Of a DNA stretch of 64,000 nt, positions 26,781 to 35,306 are shown piece after piece. Position numbers and translations under genes: made by a program. The first letter of the stretch is position 1, and each line of letters starts with the position of its first letter. The notes beneath the pieces are model-generated. The model searched no databases, was not told where the DNA came from, and saw only the letters and a list, made by a program, of their open reading frames with translations. The DNA comes from Candidatus Latescibacterota bacterium (GTDB lineage: Bacteria; Latescibacterota; MWCZ01): the NCBI GenBank assembly GCA_022706085.1, contig JAKJDF010000003.1, positions 1 through 64,000 on the forward strand, in the 5' to 3' direction.

Positions 26781-28160
26781 TCAGGACAGTGCTTTCCTGA
26801 GATGGTCTATCACCAGCTCCATGTGCTCGCTGCGCGAACCTTTTACGAGAACGACATCGCCTTCTCTGAGGTTACTCCTGAGCCACTCGGCGCACGCTTC
26901 CTGAGTCTCGAACGCAGGTGTGTCGGAAGCGCCCGCGGATCGCGCACCCTGTGCGATCACGTTGCCGAGTTCGCCGACAGTGATGAGGTTCACACCGAGC
27001 CCGGCGACGTACGTGCCGACTTCGCGGTGAAGGGCGAGGCTCTGTTCACCCAGTTCACGCATACCGCCCAGGACAGCTATTCTTCGGCCGCCCTTCCCCG
27101 GCTCCAGCGTCATAAGGGTCTGCAAAGCGGCGCGGACAGAGGTGGGATTTGCATTGTATGCGTCATCCAGTACGAGAACGCCATGAATCCAGAGCGACCT
27201 CATTCTCCTGTCCGCCGGTTCCGTGCGAGCTATGCCGACGGCTGCCTCACCTGCCGGAATGCCGAGGGCATCGGCAGCGGCGATCGCAGCAAGCGCGTTG
27301 TAAACCATATGCCGGCCGGGAATCCGCAAATGGACTTCGGAGCCGTTGACCACAAAGCTCCAGCACCCATCCTGGCTCTGCTGCAACGTGGAAGCTTTGA
27401 AGGCGCAATCGCTTTCGATTCCAAACCACCGGATTGCTCCATCCCATCTTCTCGCCCGAGCTACGAGACCCACGTCGTCGCGATTCAATACGAGCCTGCG
27501 ATCGCCCGTGAGCGTGCCGACCAGTTCCCATTTTGCGTCTACGAGAGCATCAAACGACGGGAAGCTCTCCAGGTGCGCCTGTCCGGTGTTCGTGATGACA
27601 CCGACATTCGCTTCTGCGATCGTTCCGAGGAGATGGATTTCGCCTGCGTGATTCATGCCCATTTCAATCACTGCGGCGCGGTGTTCCTGCGTTATCTCAA
27701 GAAGCGTCAGCGGAACACCGAAGTGATTGTTGAGCGTGCCTTCGGTTCGCAGCACAGGTCCGAGTCCCGCAAGCGCTGCTGCGATGAATTCCTTGGTGGT
27801 TGTTTTGCCGTTCGAGCCGGTCACTGCGATCACCGGTATGGCGAATTTCCTTCTGTGGGCACGTGCCATTTTCTGAAGAGCGGCGACCGGGTCATCCACG
27901 GCGATGAGCGTGTAGATATCCCATTCACGCAGATGGGCTTCCGTCTTTTTCCTGTCTACCAGTGCAGCTTTCGCCCCTTTCGCGAACGCATCCGCGACGA
28001 ACCGATGCCCGTCGTTGGTCTGCGTCGTAACGGCGACGAAGAGATCCCCATTATTCACTCGGCGGCTGTCAATCGAGACGCCGGTTACGGGCCCCTGACT
28101 GCCGTTGAGCACCGTCCCGCCAGTGATCTCGGCTATCTGTTCCGGGCTGTACGCGTCCAC
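26781..28160 (-). CDS. murF: UDP-N-acetylmuramoyl-tripeptide--D-alanyl-D-alanine ligase MurF
   Basis: 459 residues from a GTG at 28160. It adds D-Ala-D-Ala to complete the UDP-MurNAc-pentapeptide. The N-terminal domain (VSIDSRRVNNGDLFVAV) is followed by the ATP loop AVTGSNGKTTTKEF (about 111-124), GTLNNHFGVPLTLL (about 140-153), AVIEMGMNHAGEI and VLDDAYNANPTSV. These are the MurF-type motifs. murE lies 18 bases upstream and ftsW two bases downstream. mraY and murD, often placed between murF and ftsW, are missing. Confidence 0.97.
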   Translation of the reverse strand: MDAYSPEQIAEITGGTVLNGSQGPVTGVSIDSRRVNNGDLFVAVTTQTNDGHRFVADAFAKGAKAALVDRKKTEAHLREWDIYTLIAVDDPVAALQKMARAHRRKFAIPVIAVTGSNGKTTTKEFIAAALAGLGPVLRTEGTLNNHFGVPLTLLEITQEHRAAVIEMGMNHAGEIHLLGTIAEANVGVITNTGQAHLESFPSFDALVDAKWELVGTLTGDRRLVLNRDDVGLVARARRWDGAIRWFGIESDCAFKASTLQQSQDGCWSFVVNGSEVHLRIPGRHMVYNALAAIAAADALGIPAGEAAVGIARTEPADRRMRSLWIHGVLVLDDAYNANPTSVRAALQTLMTLEPGKGGRRIAVLGGMRELGEQSLALHREVGTYVAGLGVNLITVGELGNVIAQGARSAGASDTPAFETQEACAEWLRSNLREGDVVLVKGSRSEHMELVIDHLRKALS

Positions 28161-28178
28161 GGGTGATGTTTCCTTCCA

Positions 28179-29684
28179 TTACGACTTTTTGATGGTTTCG
28201 CCAGCCAGTTCATCGAGAGCGGCACGTGCCTCCAACCGATCGTCGAAGGGATACCGGACGCCCTGAATTTCCTGATACGGTTCGTGTCCTTTGCCTGCGA
28301 TAACTACTATGTCTCCGCGTCGTGCAACCGATATCGCGTGCCGGATCGCTGCCTTCCTGGATTCTATGCGTTCGAAGGTGCGATCCTTTGGTACACCTTT
28401 CGAAATTGCGTCCAGGATGGCCTCCGGGTCCTCAGAACGAGGGTTGTCCGACGTGAACACACAGATGTCCGAGGTCTCGGAAGCTATTCGTCCCATAACC
28501 GGTCGTTTGAACGGGTCACGATCTCCGCCGCAGCCGACAACGCAGATCACGCGTCCCGTGTTTCCTGTCATTCGACGTGCTGCCATCAGCACGTTTTCCA
28601 ACGCATCAGGTGTATGGGCGTAATCCACGACGACCGTGAGATCCTGACCCGCCTGAACTGGCTCGAATCGGCCCGGAACGGGTTTGGCGTTTTTCAACCC
28701 CTTCGCTATCTCCTCCGGTGCGAGCCCGAGTGCCAGCCCCGTTCCGATTGCGGCCATTGCGTTGGCGACGTTGAACCTTCCCACGAGCGGCATTTCCAGT
28801 GTAACGGTTCCCTGCGGCAACTTCATTCTGCCTCTGATCCAGGGCAGATCCACTATTTCCACCGGATGGATGTCTGCAGACGGCGAAAATCCGTAAGTAA
28901 GCACTCTCGCACCCGTAAGTCCAACGAGCTTTTGACCATGGTGGTCGTCGATATTGATTACTGCGGTACTCGACGGTGCGAGATCCTCAAAGAGACGCGC
29001 CTTCGCGCGGAAATATTCATCAAGCGATCCGTGAAAATCCAGATGGTCCGTAGTCAGGTTCGTGAACACAGCCACCCTGAAGCTCAGACCCCAGACCCTG
29101 TCGAGAGCGAGGCCGTGTGACGATACCTCCATAGCCGTAAGCGTTGAACCGGCATCGTTCAGTGCTTTCAGAAGCCTGCGCAGTTCGTGTGCTTCGGGTG
29201 TGGTGTTCCACGCCGTGTCGAACGGGAAGTCCTCACCGCGAAGGGTTGCACCGAGGGTTCCTATCGTGGAAGGGACGAAGCCACCTGCAGCGCCGACCGA
29301 GCCAACAAGGCGGACAGTTGTGGTTTTTCCATTCGTGCCTGTGACACCCACCAGCGCGGTGTTCCTGTCTGCGTTCCCGTACCAGGCAATGGCCACAACC
29401 GCAAGCGCTCTCCGGACATCGGGGACCACGATCTGGGGTACAGCCAGCCCCTCAATTTGTACGGGTGTGAGCACAGCAGAAGCTCCTTGCTCGCACGCAT
29501 GCGCAGCGAACCTCCACCCATCGACCTTTGAACCGGGTAACGCACAGAAAAGGGCTCCCTTGCGAGCCGTGCGCGAGTCAGTAACGATGCAGGTCAGCGG
29601 CTGGTCACTGGCACCGCCTCCAACAAGCACACTTCCCGGAACGGCGTCCGCAATCGCCTTCGCAGTCCACGGCGCACGCGTCAC
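28179..29684 (-). CDS. murE: UDP-N-acetylmuramoyl-L-alanyl-D-glutamate--2,6-diaminopimelate ligase MurE
   Basis: 501 residues. It adds the third residue to the peptidoglycan stem. The ATP loop GVTGTNGKTTTVRL, the TNLTTDHLDFHG motif, VDYAHTPDAL and GCGGDRDPFKRPVM are visible. TSDNPRSEDP contains the DNPR sequence that marks meso-diaminopimelate specificity, so the cell wall should be the usual Gram-negative A1-gamma type. The GTG at 29684 overlaps the ftsI stop by four bases (GTGA), indicating coupled translation. Confidence 0.97.
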   Translation of the reverse strand: MTRAPWTAKAIADAVPGSVLVGGGASDQPLTCIVTDSRTARKGALFCALPGSKVDGWRFAAHACEQGASAVLTPVQIEGLAVPQIVVPDVRRALAVVAIAWYGNADRNTALVGVTGTNGKTTTVRLVGSVGAAGGFVPSTIGTLGATLRGEDFPFDTAWNTTPEAHELRRLLKALNDAGSTLTAMEVSSHGLALDRVWGLSFRVAVFTNLTTDHLDFHGSLDEYFRAKARLFEDLAPSSTAVINIDDHHGQKLVGLTGARVLTYGFSPSADIHPVEIVDLPWIRGRMKLPQGTVTLEMPLVGRFNVANAMAAIGTGLALGLAPEEIAKGLKNAKPVPGRFEPVQAGQDLTVVVDYAHTPDALENVLMAARRMTGNTGRVICVVGCGGDRDPFKRPVMGRIASETSDICVFTSDNPRSEDPEAILDAISKGVPKDRTFERIESRKAAIRHAISVARRGDIVVIAGKGHEPYQEIQGVRYPFDDRLEARAALDELAGETIKKS

Positions 29685-32149
29685 CGGCTTCGTCCCCTTC
29701 GGATTATTGTTGCACCCAGTGACGTCGGCTTTGACGCAACGTCACTTCCACCGATCATCACAACATCCGCGTCATCCACACCCGCCTCAGGCTCCTGGCA
29801 TTCCCCGGAAGGCGTATCCCGACCATCTGGTTCCAACATTGCTCCCGTTGTTCCGAGAGTTCGTTGACATCGCAACACGACAGTACAGCCCGGTTCGGGT
29901 AGTGCACCCGGCGGAGGTTCCTGGGCAATGACGATTCCGCTGCCTTCCCATCGGGGAAGAAAACCCGCGGCCGAGAGGGTCGCTACCGCCTGCCGCACCG
30001 GTGTTCCCGTCACGTCCGGTAATGCGTTGGCAGGTCCCCCACGTTCGGCAAGTGTCATCAACGCCGGTCGGTTCGGAGATACACGGCAATCCGGCGGTGG
30101 CCATTGCGAAACCACTACTGAACCGCGGCCAGAACTGCGAACCGGGATTCCGAGCGATGCCAATCGGGCAGTAGCGCCGATTTCCGACATGCCAACAACG
30201 TCCGGCATTCGCGGGTAGACGGCATCAGAGGGTCTCTTTAGAACAGCCGCATCCCGGTTAATGATCCGGGTCATGATGTTTTTGAACACGGGTCCAGCGA
30301 CCGTGGCCCCGTAATAACTACCCTGGGGCTTCGTGACAGAAACCACGCATACGAGCCGCGGGTCCATGTCCGGGAGGAACCCGATGAACGATGCGATGTA
30401 GGCTCCGTGCTCATACCCGCGCCGGCCAGCCGCCGCCATCTGCGCGGTGCCGGTCTTCCCTCCGACGCGTACGCCAGGGATCGCGGCTTTCTTCCCGGTA
30501 CCTTTTTCAACCACGCCGCAGAGCATGTTCACCATGGAATCCGCCACCGCTGCCGGAATGACCTGTCTTACCTTTCTCGGTTCAAATGCGTGGATGATTC
30601 TCCCATCGGGAGTCGTGATTCTCTCGACCACGCGGGGCGCCATGAGTACCCCGCCATTCGCTATCGCACCGTAGGCGACGGCCATTTGCAGCGCGGTAAC
30701 TCCCACTTCCTGACCCATTGCGATAGTCGCGTGCGTTCGCGCGGACCAGCGCGAAGGCCGCGCAAGCAATCCCCTTGTCTCACCGGGGAGGTCAACGTTC
30801 GTGACGGAACCGAGGCCGAACGCACGCATGTACCGATAAAAAGTCTCGGACGATATGCGCTGGGAGATCTTTATCGTTCCAACGTTCGAAGAGTGCGCGA
30901 TGACGCCCCGGACGTCCAGAACGCCGTTGGGGTGACTATCGCGAATCATCCCGCCGGCGACACTGATACGTCCCCCCTGGCAATCGATCATGTCGTCCGG
31001 CGTCACCTTTCCTTCAGCCATCGCCGCGGACACCGTTATCGCCTTGAACATGGAGCCGGGTTCGTAAGGGTCCGTGATGGCACGGTTCCGCCGAAGCGCT
31101 CCGTTTCTCGTCTGGGAGGACTCATCGGGGTTGTACGTAGGCACGTTGGCCATTGCCCGGATGGCGCCGGTAGATGCTTCATAAAGGACAGCCAACCCTC
31201 CGGCCGCATGCAAGGAATCGACCATTTTGGCAAGTTCTTGCTCTACGATCGCCTGGTAGTCGGCATCAATGGTCAGTGTCAGGTCGTTTCCGTGCACGGG
31301 TGGCATAAGCGGCTGGGCGGTGTTCGGGACCTGTTCTCCAAGCCCGTCCACAAGCGAGATCATCCACCCGTCTTTCCCGCGCAACTGCTGGTTGTAGACT
31401 GCCTCGAGACCCTCGCCCCCAACATTGTCTATGGAAACGTGCCCCAGCACCTGTCCGGCGAGTCCCCCAAGAGGGTGTTTTCTCTTGGTGACCGGGTGTA
31501 TCGTCATCGCGTGGGGCGCAAGCGCGAATATCCGTTGCGCCTGGTCCGTCTCGATATTCCGTGCCACCCATGCGAACGCTCGTCCGGGTTTCGAGATTCT
31601 CTGGTATATGCGCTGCGCAGGTTCGCCCGAAATTTCGGACACCCGTTCAGAAAGCGATTTCATCTCGGTGAGTTTGCGTGGATTCACGGAGACGGAAGCC
31701 GCGGCAAGACTTACTGCAAGATCGCGCCCGGTTCGGTCGGTGATTTTGCCTCGTCTCGCAGCGAGGGTTATCTGCCGTTCCTGTTGTCCCGCTGCCTTTG
31801 CAAGGTATTTCTCGTGGTCAAAAATCTGTATTTTGGCGAGACGACTTGTGATTGCACCCAAGCCGAGGAGCCACATAATTCCAACAAGCACCAGCCGGAT
31901 GGTGTGAGCCTTCTGCGCGGGGCCGTCGTAGGGTTTGTACCTTGGCTCGAAGCGAGGGGTTTGTCCGGGAACAGCCACGACATCGGGGCGCGGCGGATTC
32001 GCCTCCGCCGGTGCAGTTCTCAGCTCTCCGGGAAACGGCAGCCCCGGCCGTTTGTGGTCGGTATCCGGCGCCGGCACGCGCCGACGGACGGCCGACGCGT
32101 CGAGTGCAACATCCCGTTCCAGACCAGGTTCATGTTGCGTTGTTGGCAT
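29681..32149 (-). CDS. ftsI: Septal peptidoglycan transpeptidase FtsI (class B PBP) with two PASTA domains
   Basis: 822 residues from the ATG at 32149 (GGAG just upstream); a GTG at 32239 would add 30 residues and overlap ftsL. A long cytoplasmic N-terminus (about 1-82) precedes one membrane segment (about 84-103). The PBP dimerisation domain follows, then the transpeptidase with SxxK at Ser366 (PGSMFK), SSN at 420-422 and KTG at 565-567. Two C-terminal PASTA repeats begin at MPDVVGMSEIG and LPDVTGTPVRQA, after which a roughly 60-residue tail follows. PASTA-bearing PBPs are best known from Gram-positive bacteria but also occur elsewhere. It cross-links septal peptidoglycan with FtsW. Confidence 0.95.
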   Translation of the reverse strand: MPTTQHEPGLERDVALDASAVRRRVPAPDTDHKRPGLPFPGELRTAPAEANPPRPDVVAVPGQTPRFEPRYKPYDGPAQKAHTIRLVLVGIMWLLGLGAITSRLAKIQIFDHEKYLAKAAGQQERQITLAARRGKITDRTGRDLAVSLAAASVSVNPRKLTEMKSLSERVSEISGEPAQRIYQRISKPGRAFAWVARNIETDQAQRIFALAPHAMTIHPVTKRKHPLGGLAGQVLGHVSIDNVGGEGLEAVYNQQLRGKDGWMISLVDGLGEQVPNTAQPLMPPVHGNDLTLTIDADYQAIVEQELAKMVDSLHAAGGLAVLYEASTGAIRAMANVPTYNPDESSQTRNGALRRNRAITDPYEPGSMFKAITVSAAMAEGKVTPDDMIDCQGGRISVAGGMIRDSHPNGVLDVRGVIAHSSNVGTIKISQRISSETFYRYMRAFGLGSVTNVDLPGETRGLLARPSRWSARTHATIAMGQEVGVTALQMAVAYGAIANGGVLMAPRVVERITTPDGRIIHAFEPRKVRQVIPAAVADSMVNMLCGVVEKGTGKKAAIPGVRVGGKTGTAQMAAAGRRGYEHGAYIASFIGFLPDMDPRLVCVVSVTKPQGSYYGATVAGPVFKNIMTRIINRDAAVLKRPSDAVYPRMPDVVGMSEIGATARLASLGIPVRSSGRGSVVVSQWPPPDCRVSPNRPALMTLAERGGPANALPDVTGTPVRQAVATLSAAGFLPRWEGSGIVIAQEPPPGALPEPGCTVVLRCQRTLGTTGAMLEPDGRDTPSGECQEPEAGVDDADVVMIGGSDVASKPTSLGATIIRRGRSR

Positions 32150-32204
32150 CGGCTCCGCCTCGTGGTATCCCCAAAAACACCGTGTTCGCTCTTGCAATCG
32201 CGGC

Positions 32205-32570
32205 CTATTGCCCTGACGACGATCGAGAGCGCATCGCACGCAAAATCTCTGTTCCTGTTGCCCTGCATTCCGCCAACGAATCCGGAGATCCGAGCGACCC
32301 GATTGCAGGTACGTCGATCGGTGGCGTCGTGGGCTCCACGAGCCCCAATCGTTCGCTCACTATGTCCTTGATCCTTGCGGCGTGAGAGAGGGCAGTCGCG
32401 TGGGCGCGCAGCTTGTCCTGCTCATCCAGCAACTCCCTCCGTTCGGCACGCAATTGCTCCAGGCGCAGGGCCAGCTGGCGCGAATGCCAACCTTTCCACA
32501 CGAACGCGATCATCGTCGCAACGGCCAGCGCCACGATGACCGCACCCCAGAGCAGGTTGTGGGCCCTCAC
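32205..32570 (-). CDS. ftsL: Cell division protein FtsL-like
   Basis: 121 residues from a GTG at 32570 that overlaps the rsmH stop by four bases (GTGA), with GGAG upstream; the longer frame would overlap rsmH by 127 bases. A short N-terminus precedes one membrane segment (LWGAVIVALAVATMIAFVW, about 7-25). A coiled coil follows (RLEQLRAERRELLDEQDKL), then ARIKDIVSERLGLVEPT, which is typical of FtsL/LysM-like divisome subunits. Sequence conservation in this family is low, so the name rests on size, topology and position between rsmH and ftsI. Confidence 0.85.
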   Translation of the reverse strand: MRAHNLLWGAVIVALAVATMIAFVWKGWHSRQLALRLEQLRAERRELLDEQDKLRAHATALSHAARIKDIVSERLGLVEPTTPPIDVPAIGSLGSPDSLAECRATGTEILRAMRSRSSSGQ

Positions 32571-33505
32571 AATCGCTCCGCCACGCGCATGCGCGCGCTT
32601 CTCGAACGCGAATTTTCCGCGATTTCTTGTGATGTCGGCACTACTGCCCGGCGTGTAATCGTCCTCATCCGTGGGAAGTGTCCGCATCGACATTCAGGCA
32701 CGATGGGCGGGCAGATGCAGCCCCGGGCTTCCATTCTTATCCATTCCTTTACCGCCCTGTCCTCGAGCGAGTGGTACGAAATCACCACCAGCCGTCCACC
32801 ACGTTCAAGCATGTCCGGCACAAGTTCTAGAACCCGTTTCAACGAAGCCAGCTCGTCGTTCACCGCGATTCTGAGTGCCTGAAACACTCGCGACAGCGTT
32901 TTTTCGGGGCGCGTTCCCCGGCGGCCTATCGCTTCCACCAAGTCCGAGGTGGTTGTCAGAGGCCGACGGCTTCTTGACTGGCAGATCGATCGAGCAATGG
33001 ATGCGGCATGCGGCTCCTCGCCGAAAACGCGAAAAAGACGCGCAAGCTCGCGTTCCGGCCATTCGTTCACAATGGTGGCCGCCGGAGTCTCCGTGTCAGG
33101 TCCCATGCGCATATCTATGGGTCCTTTCAGCCGATGGCTGAACCCGCGTTCCGGTTCGTCGAGTTGTCGCGACGACACTCCCAGATCAAACAGAATCCCT
33201 GAGATGGGCCCCAGTTTCGCATTTTCGACGAGTTCGTCGAGACGTGCAAACGATGCCCGCACGAAAATGACGCGGTCTTTGTACTGATTGAGGCGATCCG
33301 CCGCGCGTTCAAGGGCCTCCGGATCTCTGTCCAAGGCCAGAAGCCGGCCGCCTCCGGCCAACCGTTCGCAAATCTTCTCTGCGTGCCCTCCGTCACCTAC
33401 GGTTGCATCGACGTACGAACCGTCATTTCGCCAGACTAGTGCCTCGACCGCCTGATCTGCCAGAACCGGCACGTGCCATCGGGAAGGTTCTGGCATCCGG
33501 ATCAA
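32567..33505 (-). CDS. rsmH: 16S rRNA (cytosine(1402)-N(4))-methyltransferase RsmH (MraW)
   Basis: 312 residues. It methylates N4 of C1402 in 16S rRNA. HVPVLADQAVEAL, the SAM site VDATVGDGGHAEKI, GILFDLGVSSRQLDEPERGFS, GPIDMRM and VISYHSLEDRAVK are all family signatures. The start may be the TTG at 33505 (overlapping the mraZ stop, TTGA) or an ATG at 33496. It is the second gene of the dcw cluster. Confidence 0.96.
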   Translation of the reverse strand: MIRMPEPSRWHVPVLADQAVEALVWRNDGSYVDATVGDGGHAEKICERLAGGGRLLALDRDPEALERAADRLNQYKDRVIFVRASFARLDELVENAKLGPISGILFDLGVSSRQLDEPERGFSHRLKGPIDMRMGPDTETPAATIVNEWPERELARLFRVFGEEPHAASIARSICQSRSRRPLTTTSDLVEAIGRRGTRPEKTLSRVFQALRIAVNDELASLKRVLELVPDMLERGGRLVVISYHSLEDRAVKEWIRMEARGCICPPIVPECRCGHFPRMRTITRRAVVPTSQEIAENSRSRSARMRVAERL

Positions 33506-34005
33506 CCGCTCTGTCGGTTCTGTCGGAACGAAACGAGGTTCCGCATGTTCTGTTCAAAAGAATTTTCCGCAGCCGCTATCGCCGCTTCGTAACGATCAGG
33601 ATTCCAGATCTCGATCCGATAGGTGACGCCGACAAACAACGCTTCCGATCTTATGTCCACTGCTTTCAGCAAGTACGCAGGAATCGAGATGCGGCCTTGA
33701 CCATCCAGCCTGGCTTCGCAGGCGTGAGACGTCATGACGCGGATCTCGTTGCGCTTCTCAAACGAGGGTGCATCGTTAAGGGCGAGTTCCCACTGCTCCG
33801 CGAGATTCTGCCACGTGTCGAGAGGATACGCGAAAAGGCACCCGTCCAGCCCCCGCGTGACATACAGAGTCCCCTGCGACTCGGGAAGCATCGCCTTGCG
33901 GATGGCACGCGGGACCTGGATCCGCCCCTGCGCATCCACGACGTGGCGGTAGTTGCCGACGAAACTGGCCTGTCGCCGAACAACTCCGAGTGGACCGGTC
34001 GCCAT
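33502..34005 (-). CDS. mraZ: Transcriptional regulator MraZ
   Basis: 167 residues from the ATG at 34005; the frame extends upstream only through promoter DNA. Two AbrB-like MraZ half-domains are visible: SFVGNYRHVVDAQGRIQVPRA... and CEARLDGQGRISIPAYLLK. MraZ forms rings that bind G-rich repeats upstream of its own operon and represses the dcw cluster. Matching repeats are present at 34081-34112. It is the first gene of the cluster. Confidence 0.93.
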   Translation of the reverse strand: MATGPLGVVRRQASFVGNYRHVVDAQGRIQVPRAIRKAMLPESQGTLYVTRGLDGCLFAYPLDTWQNLAEQWELALNDAPSFEKRNEIRVMTSHACEARLDGQGRISIPAYLLKAVDIRSEALFVGVTYRIEIWNPDRYEAAIAAAENSFEQNMRNLVSFRQNRQSG

Positions 34006-34080
34006 GGGATTATCCTGTTCACAGGGGTGGGACGGTTCCGGGTGCCGGATGTGCGCGCCCCTCAATCGAACCGAATTCAG

Positions 34081-34112
34081 CCAATTCTCCCCTAATTGCC
34101 CCTGCCCACCAC
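34081..34112 (-). promoter_or_regulatory. Probable MraZ operator (G-rich repeats with 10-bp spacing)
   Basis: On the minus strand, just after the -10, the sequence reads GTGGTGGGCA, GGGGCAATTA, GGGGAGAATT, GG. The G boxes begin every 10 bases. Known MraZ sites are G-rich direct repeats with this spacing upstream of mraZ. The placement over the transcription start fits autorepression. Confidence 0.75.
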
Positions 34113-34113
34113 T

Positions 34114-34142
34114 AGGATATGCACGGACATAGTTTCCGTCAA
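34114..34142 (-). promoter_or_regulatory. dcw cluster promoter
   Basis: TTGACG (34142-34137), 17-base spacer, TATCCT (34119-34114) on the minus strand. An A9 run lies further upstream and may act as an UP-like element. The 5' untranslated region to mraZ would be about 100 bases and contains the G-rich operator. Confidence 0.8.
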
Positions 34143-34318
34143 GACGCCAAGAGGTTTTTTTTTGCCTCTGGGAGGGGCTTTCCATTTTTAATCTATAAAA
34201 AACAACACATTACATGCTAACGAGTTTTTTTTATTCATCGCCTCGACAGGAAGGGACGAGCGGCAGGATCGATGTTTGGGGAGTGAAGGCGAAGGAGCGG
34301 TGGTCGGTGATCGAGGAA

Positions 34319-34588
34319 TCAGGAGGAGACTCTTTCCCGTTCGGCCCGGAGACGCGCAATATCGCGCTCCAGCGCGCCAATCCGGCGGAGCAGGTGGAGG
34401 ATGTACAACACTGCCCCCAGCCAGACAGCGCCGTACGCGGCCACGACGAAATGGGCGTTTTTCCACGGGGAGACATCACCCACCAGAGTGTCCCCCGCCC
34501 ACGCCTGCCCCGAAGCGAACAGGATGCAGGAAAAGAGCACCAGAAAAACAAACGCCGGGCGCAGTCTGGCGCACGCATGGTTCTCCAT
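34319..34588 (-). CDS. ccmD: CcmD-like small membrane protein
   Basis: 89 residues from the ATG at 34588. A hydrophobic N-terminal segment (AFVFLVLFSCILFASG) may be a signal peptide. A second membrane span in NAHFVVAAYGAVWLGAVLYI and a basic coiled tail (LLRRIGALERDIARLRAE) match the CcmD pattern. CcmD stabilises the CcmC-heme-CcmE complex in c-type cytochrome maturation. It follows ccmC by 19 bases. Such short proteins diverge fast, so position carries much of the weight. Confidence 0.75.
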   Translation of the reverse strand: MENHACARLRPAFVFLVLFSCILFASGQAWAGDTLVGDVSPWKNAHFVVAAYGAVWLGAVLYILHLLRRIGALERDIARLRAERERVSS

Positions 34589-34607
34589 CGGAATACCCCT
34601 GTCTTTT

Positions 34608-35306
34608 TCAGCCTGCGCCGTACCGCAGGTCATTGATCTGTTCGGCCGCGCGCAGAATGCGATACCTCAGCGAGAGCATCACTCCAAAAAGCAGCGTAAA
34701 CGTCGCCAGGGAAACGACCAGAGCCATCAAAAAATCAGCAGGAAGCCCGCTCGCGAACCCCCGTTGAGACAGCACCACTGCCTCCGGGTGGAGGCCTCGC
34801 CACAGCACAACCGAAAAATGGATCACCGGTACGTCAAGTGCCCCTAAAAGCCCCAGAACGGCACAGAACCGCGCGGCTTTCTCCGGCTCTTCGACGAATT
34901 CCCGGAGCAGAAGATAGGCTATTTCTATGAGCCACAGGACGAAGGTAGTTGTGAGGCGGGCATCCCACACCCAGTACGCACCCCAGGCAGGTCGCGCCCA
35001 CAGAGGCCCCGTTACGAGTACAAGGGTCGTGAATACTGTTCCGACTTCGATGGAGGCGTGGGCAAGATGATCCCAGTGTCTGGAACGTTTTGACAGATAG
35101 GCGACTCCCGAGCCGCTTCCAATGAAAAACGCGAGGTACGTGATCCACGCGCACGGCACATGGAAATAGAAGATCTTCTGCGTGAATCCCAGTCCTGCAT
35201 CGAGCGGGGTTGCCACGAAGATCAGGTACAGGGAAACCGGAAAGCCGATCGCAGCAAGAACCGTCAGCGCATTCTGCGATCTCGACAACGTATCCTTTGT
35301 GATCAA
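34608..35306 (-). CDS. ccmC: Heme exporter protein CcmC
   Basis: 232 residues from a TTG at 35306 overlapping the secA stop by four bases (TTGA), with AAGGA upstream; an in-frame ATG at 35360 lies inside secA. Six membrane segments. The tryptophan-rich heme motif is WGAYWVWDARLT, with Tyr where the family often has Trp. The flanking histidines of FYFHVP and VIHFS are present. CcmC loads heme for cytochrome c maturation. ccmA and ccmB are not in the window; ccmD follows. Confidence 0.92.
   Translation of the reverse strand: MITKDTLSRSQNALTVLAAIGFPVSLYLIFVATPLDAGLGFTQKIFYFHVPCAWITYLAFFIGSGSGVAYLSKRSRHWDHLAHASIEVGTVFTTLVLVTGPLWARPAWGAYWVWDARLTTTFVLWLIEIAYLLLREFVEEPEKAARFCAVLGLLGALDVPVIHFSVVLWRGLHPEAVVLSQRGFASGLPADFLMALVVSLATFTLLFGVMLSLRYRILRAAEQINDLRYGAG

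Noticed and set aside
30407-32371. 654-codon open frame on the plus strand
   Set aside because: It mirrors ftsI and ftsL, whose motifs are unmistakable.
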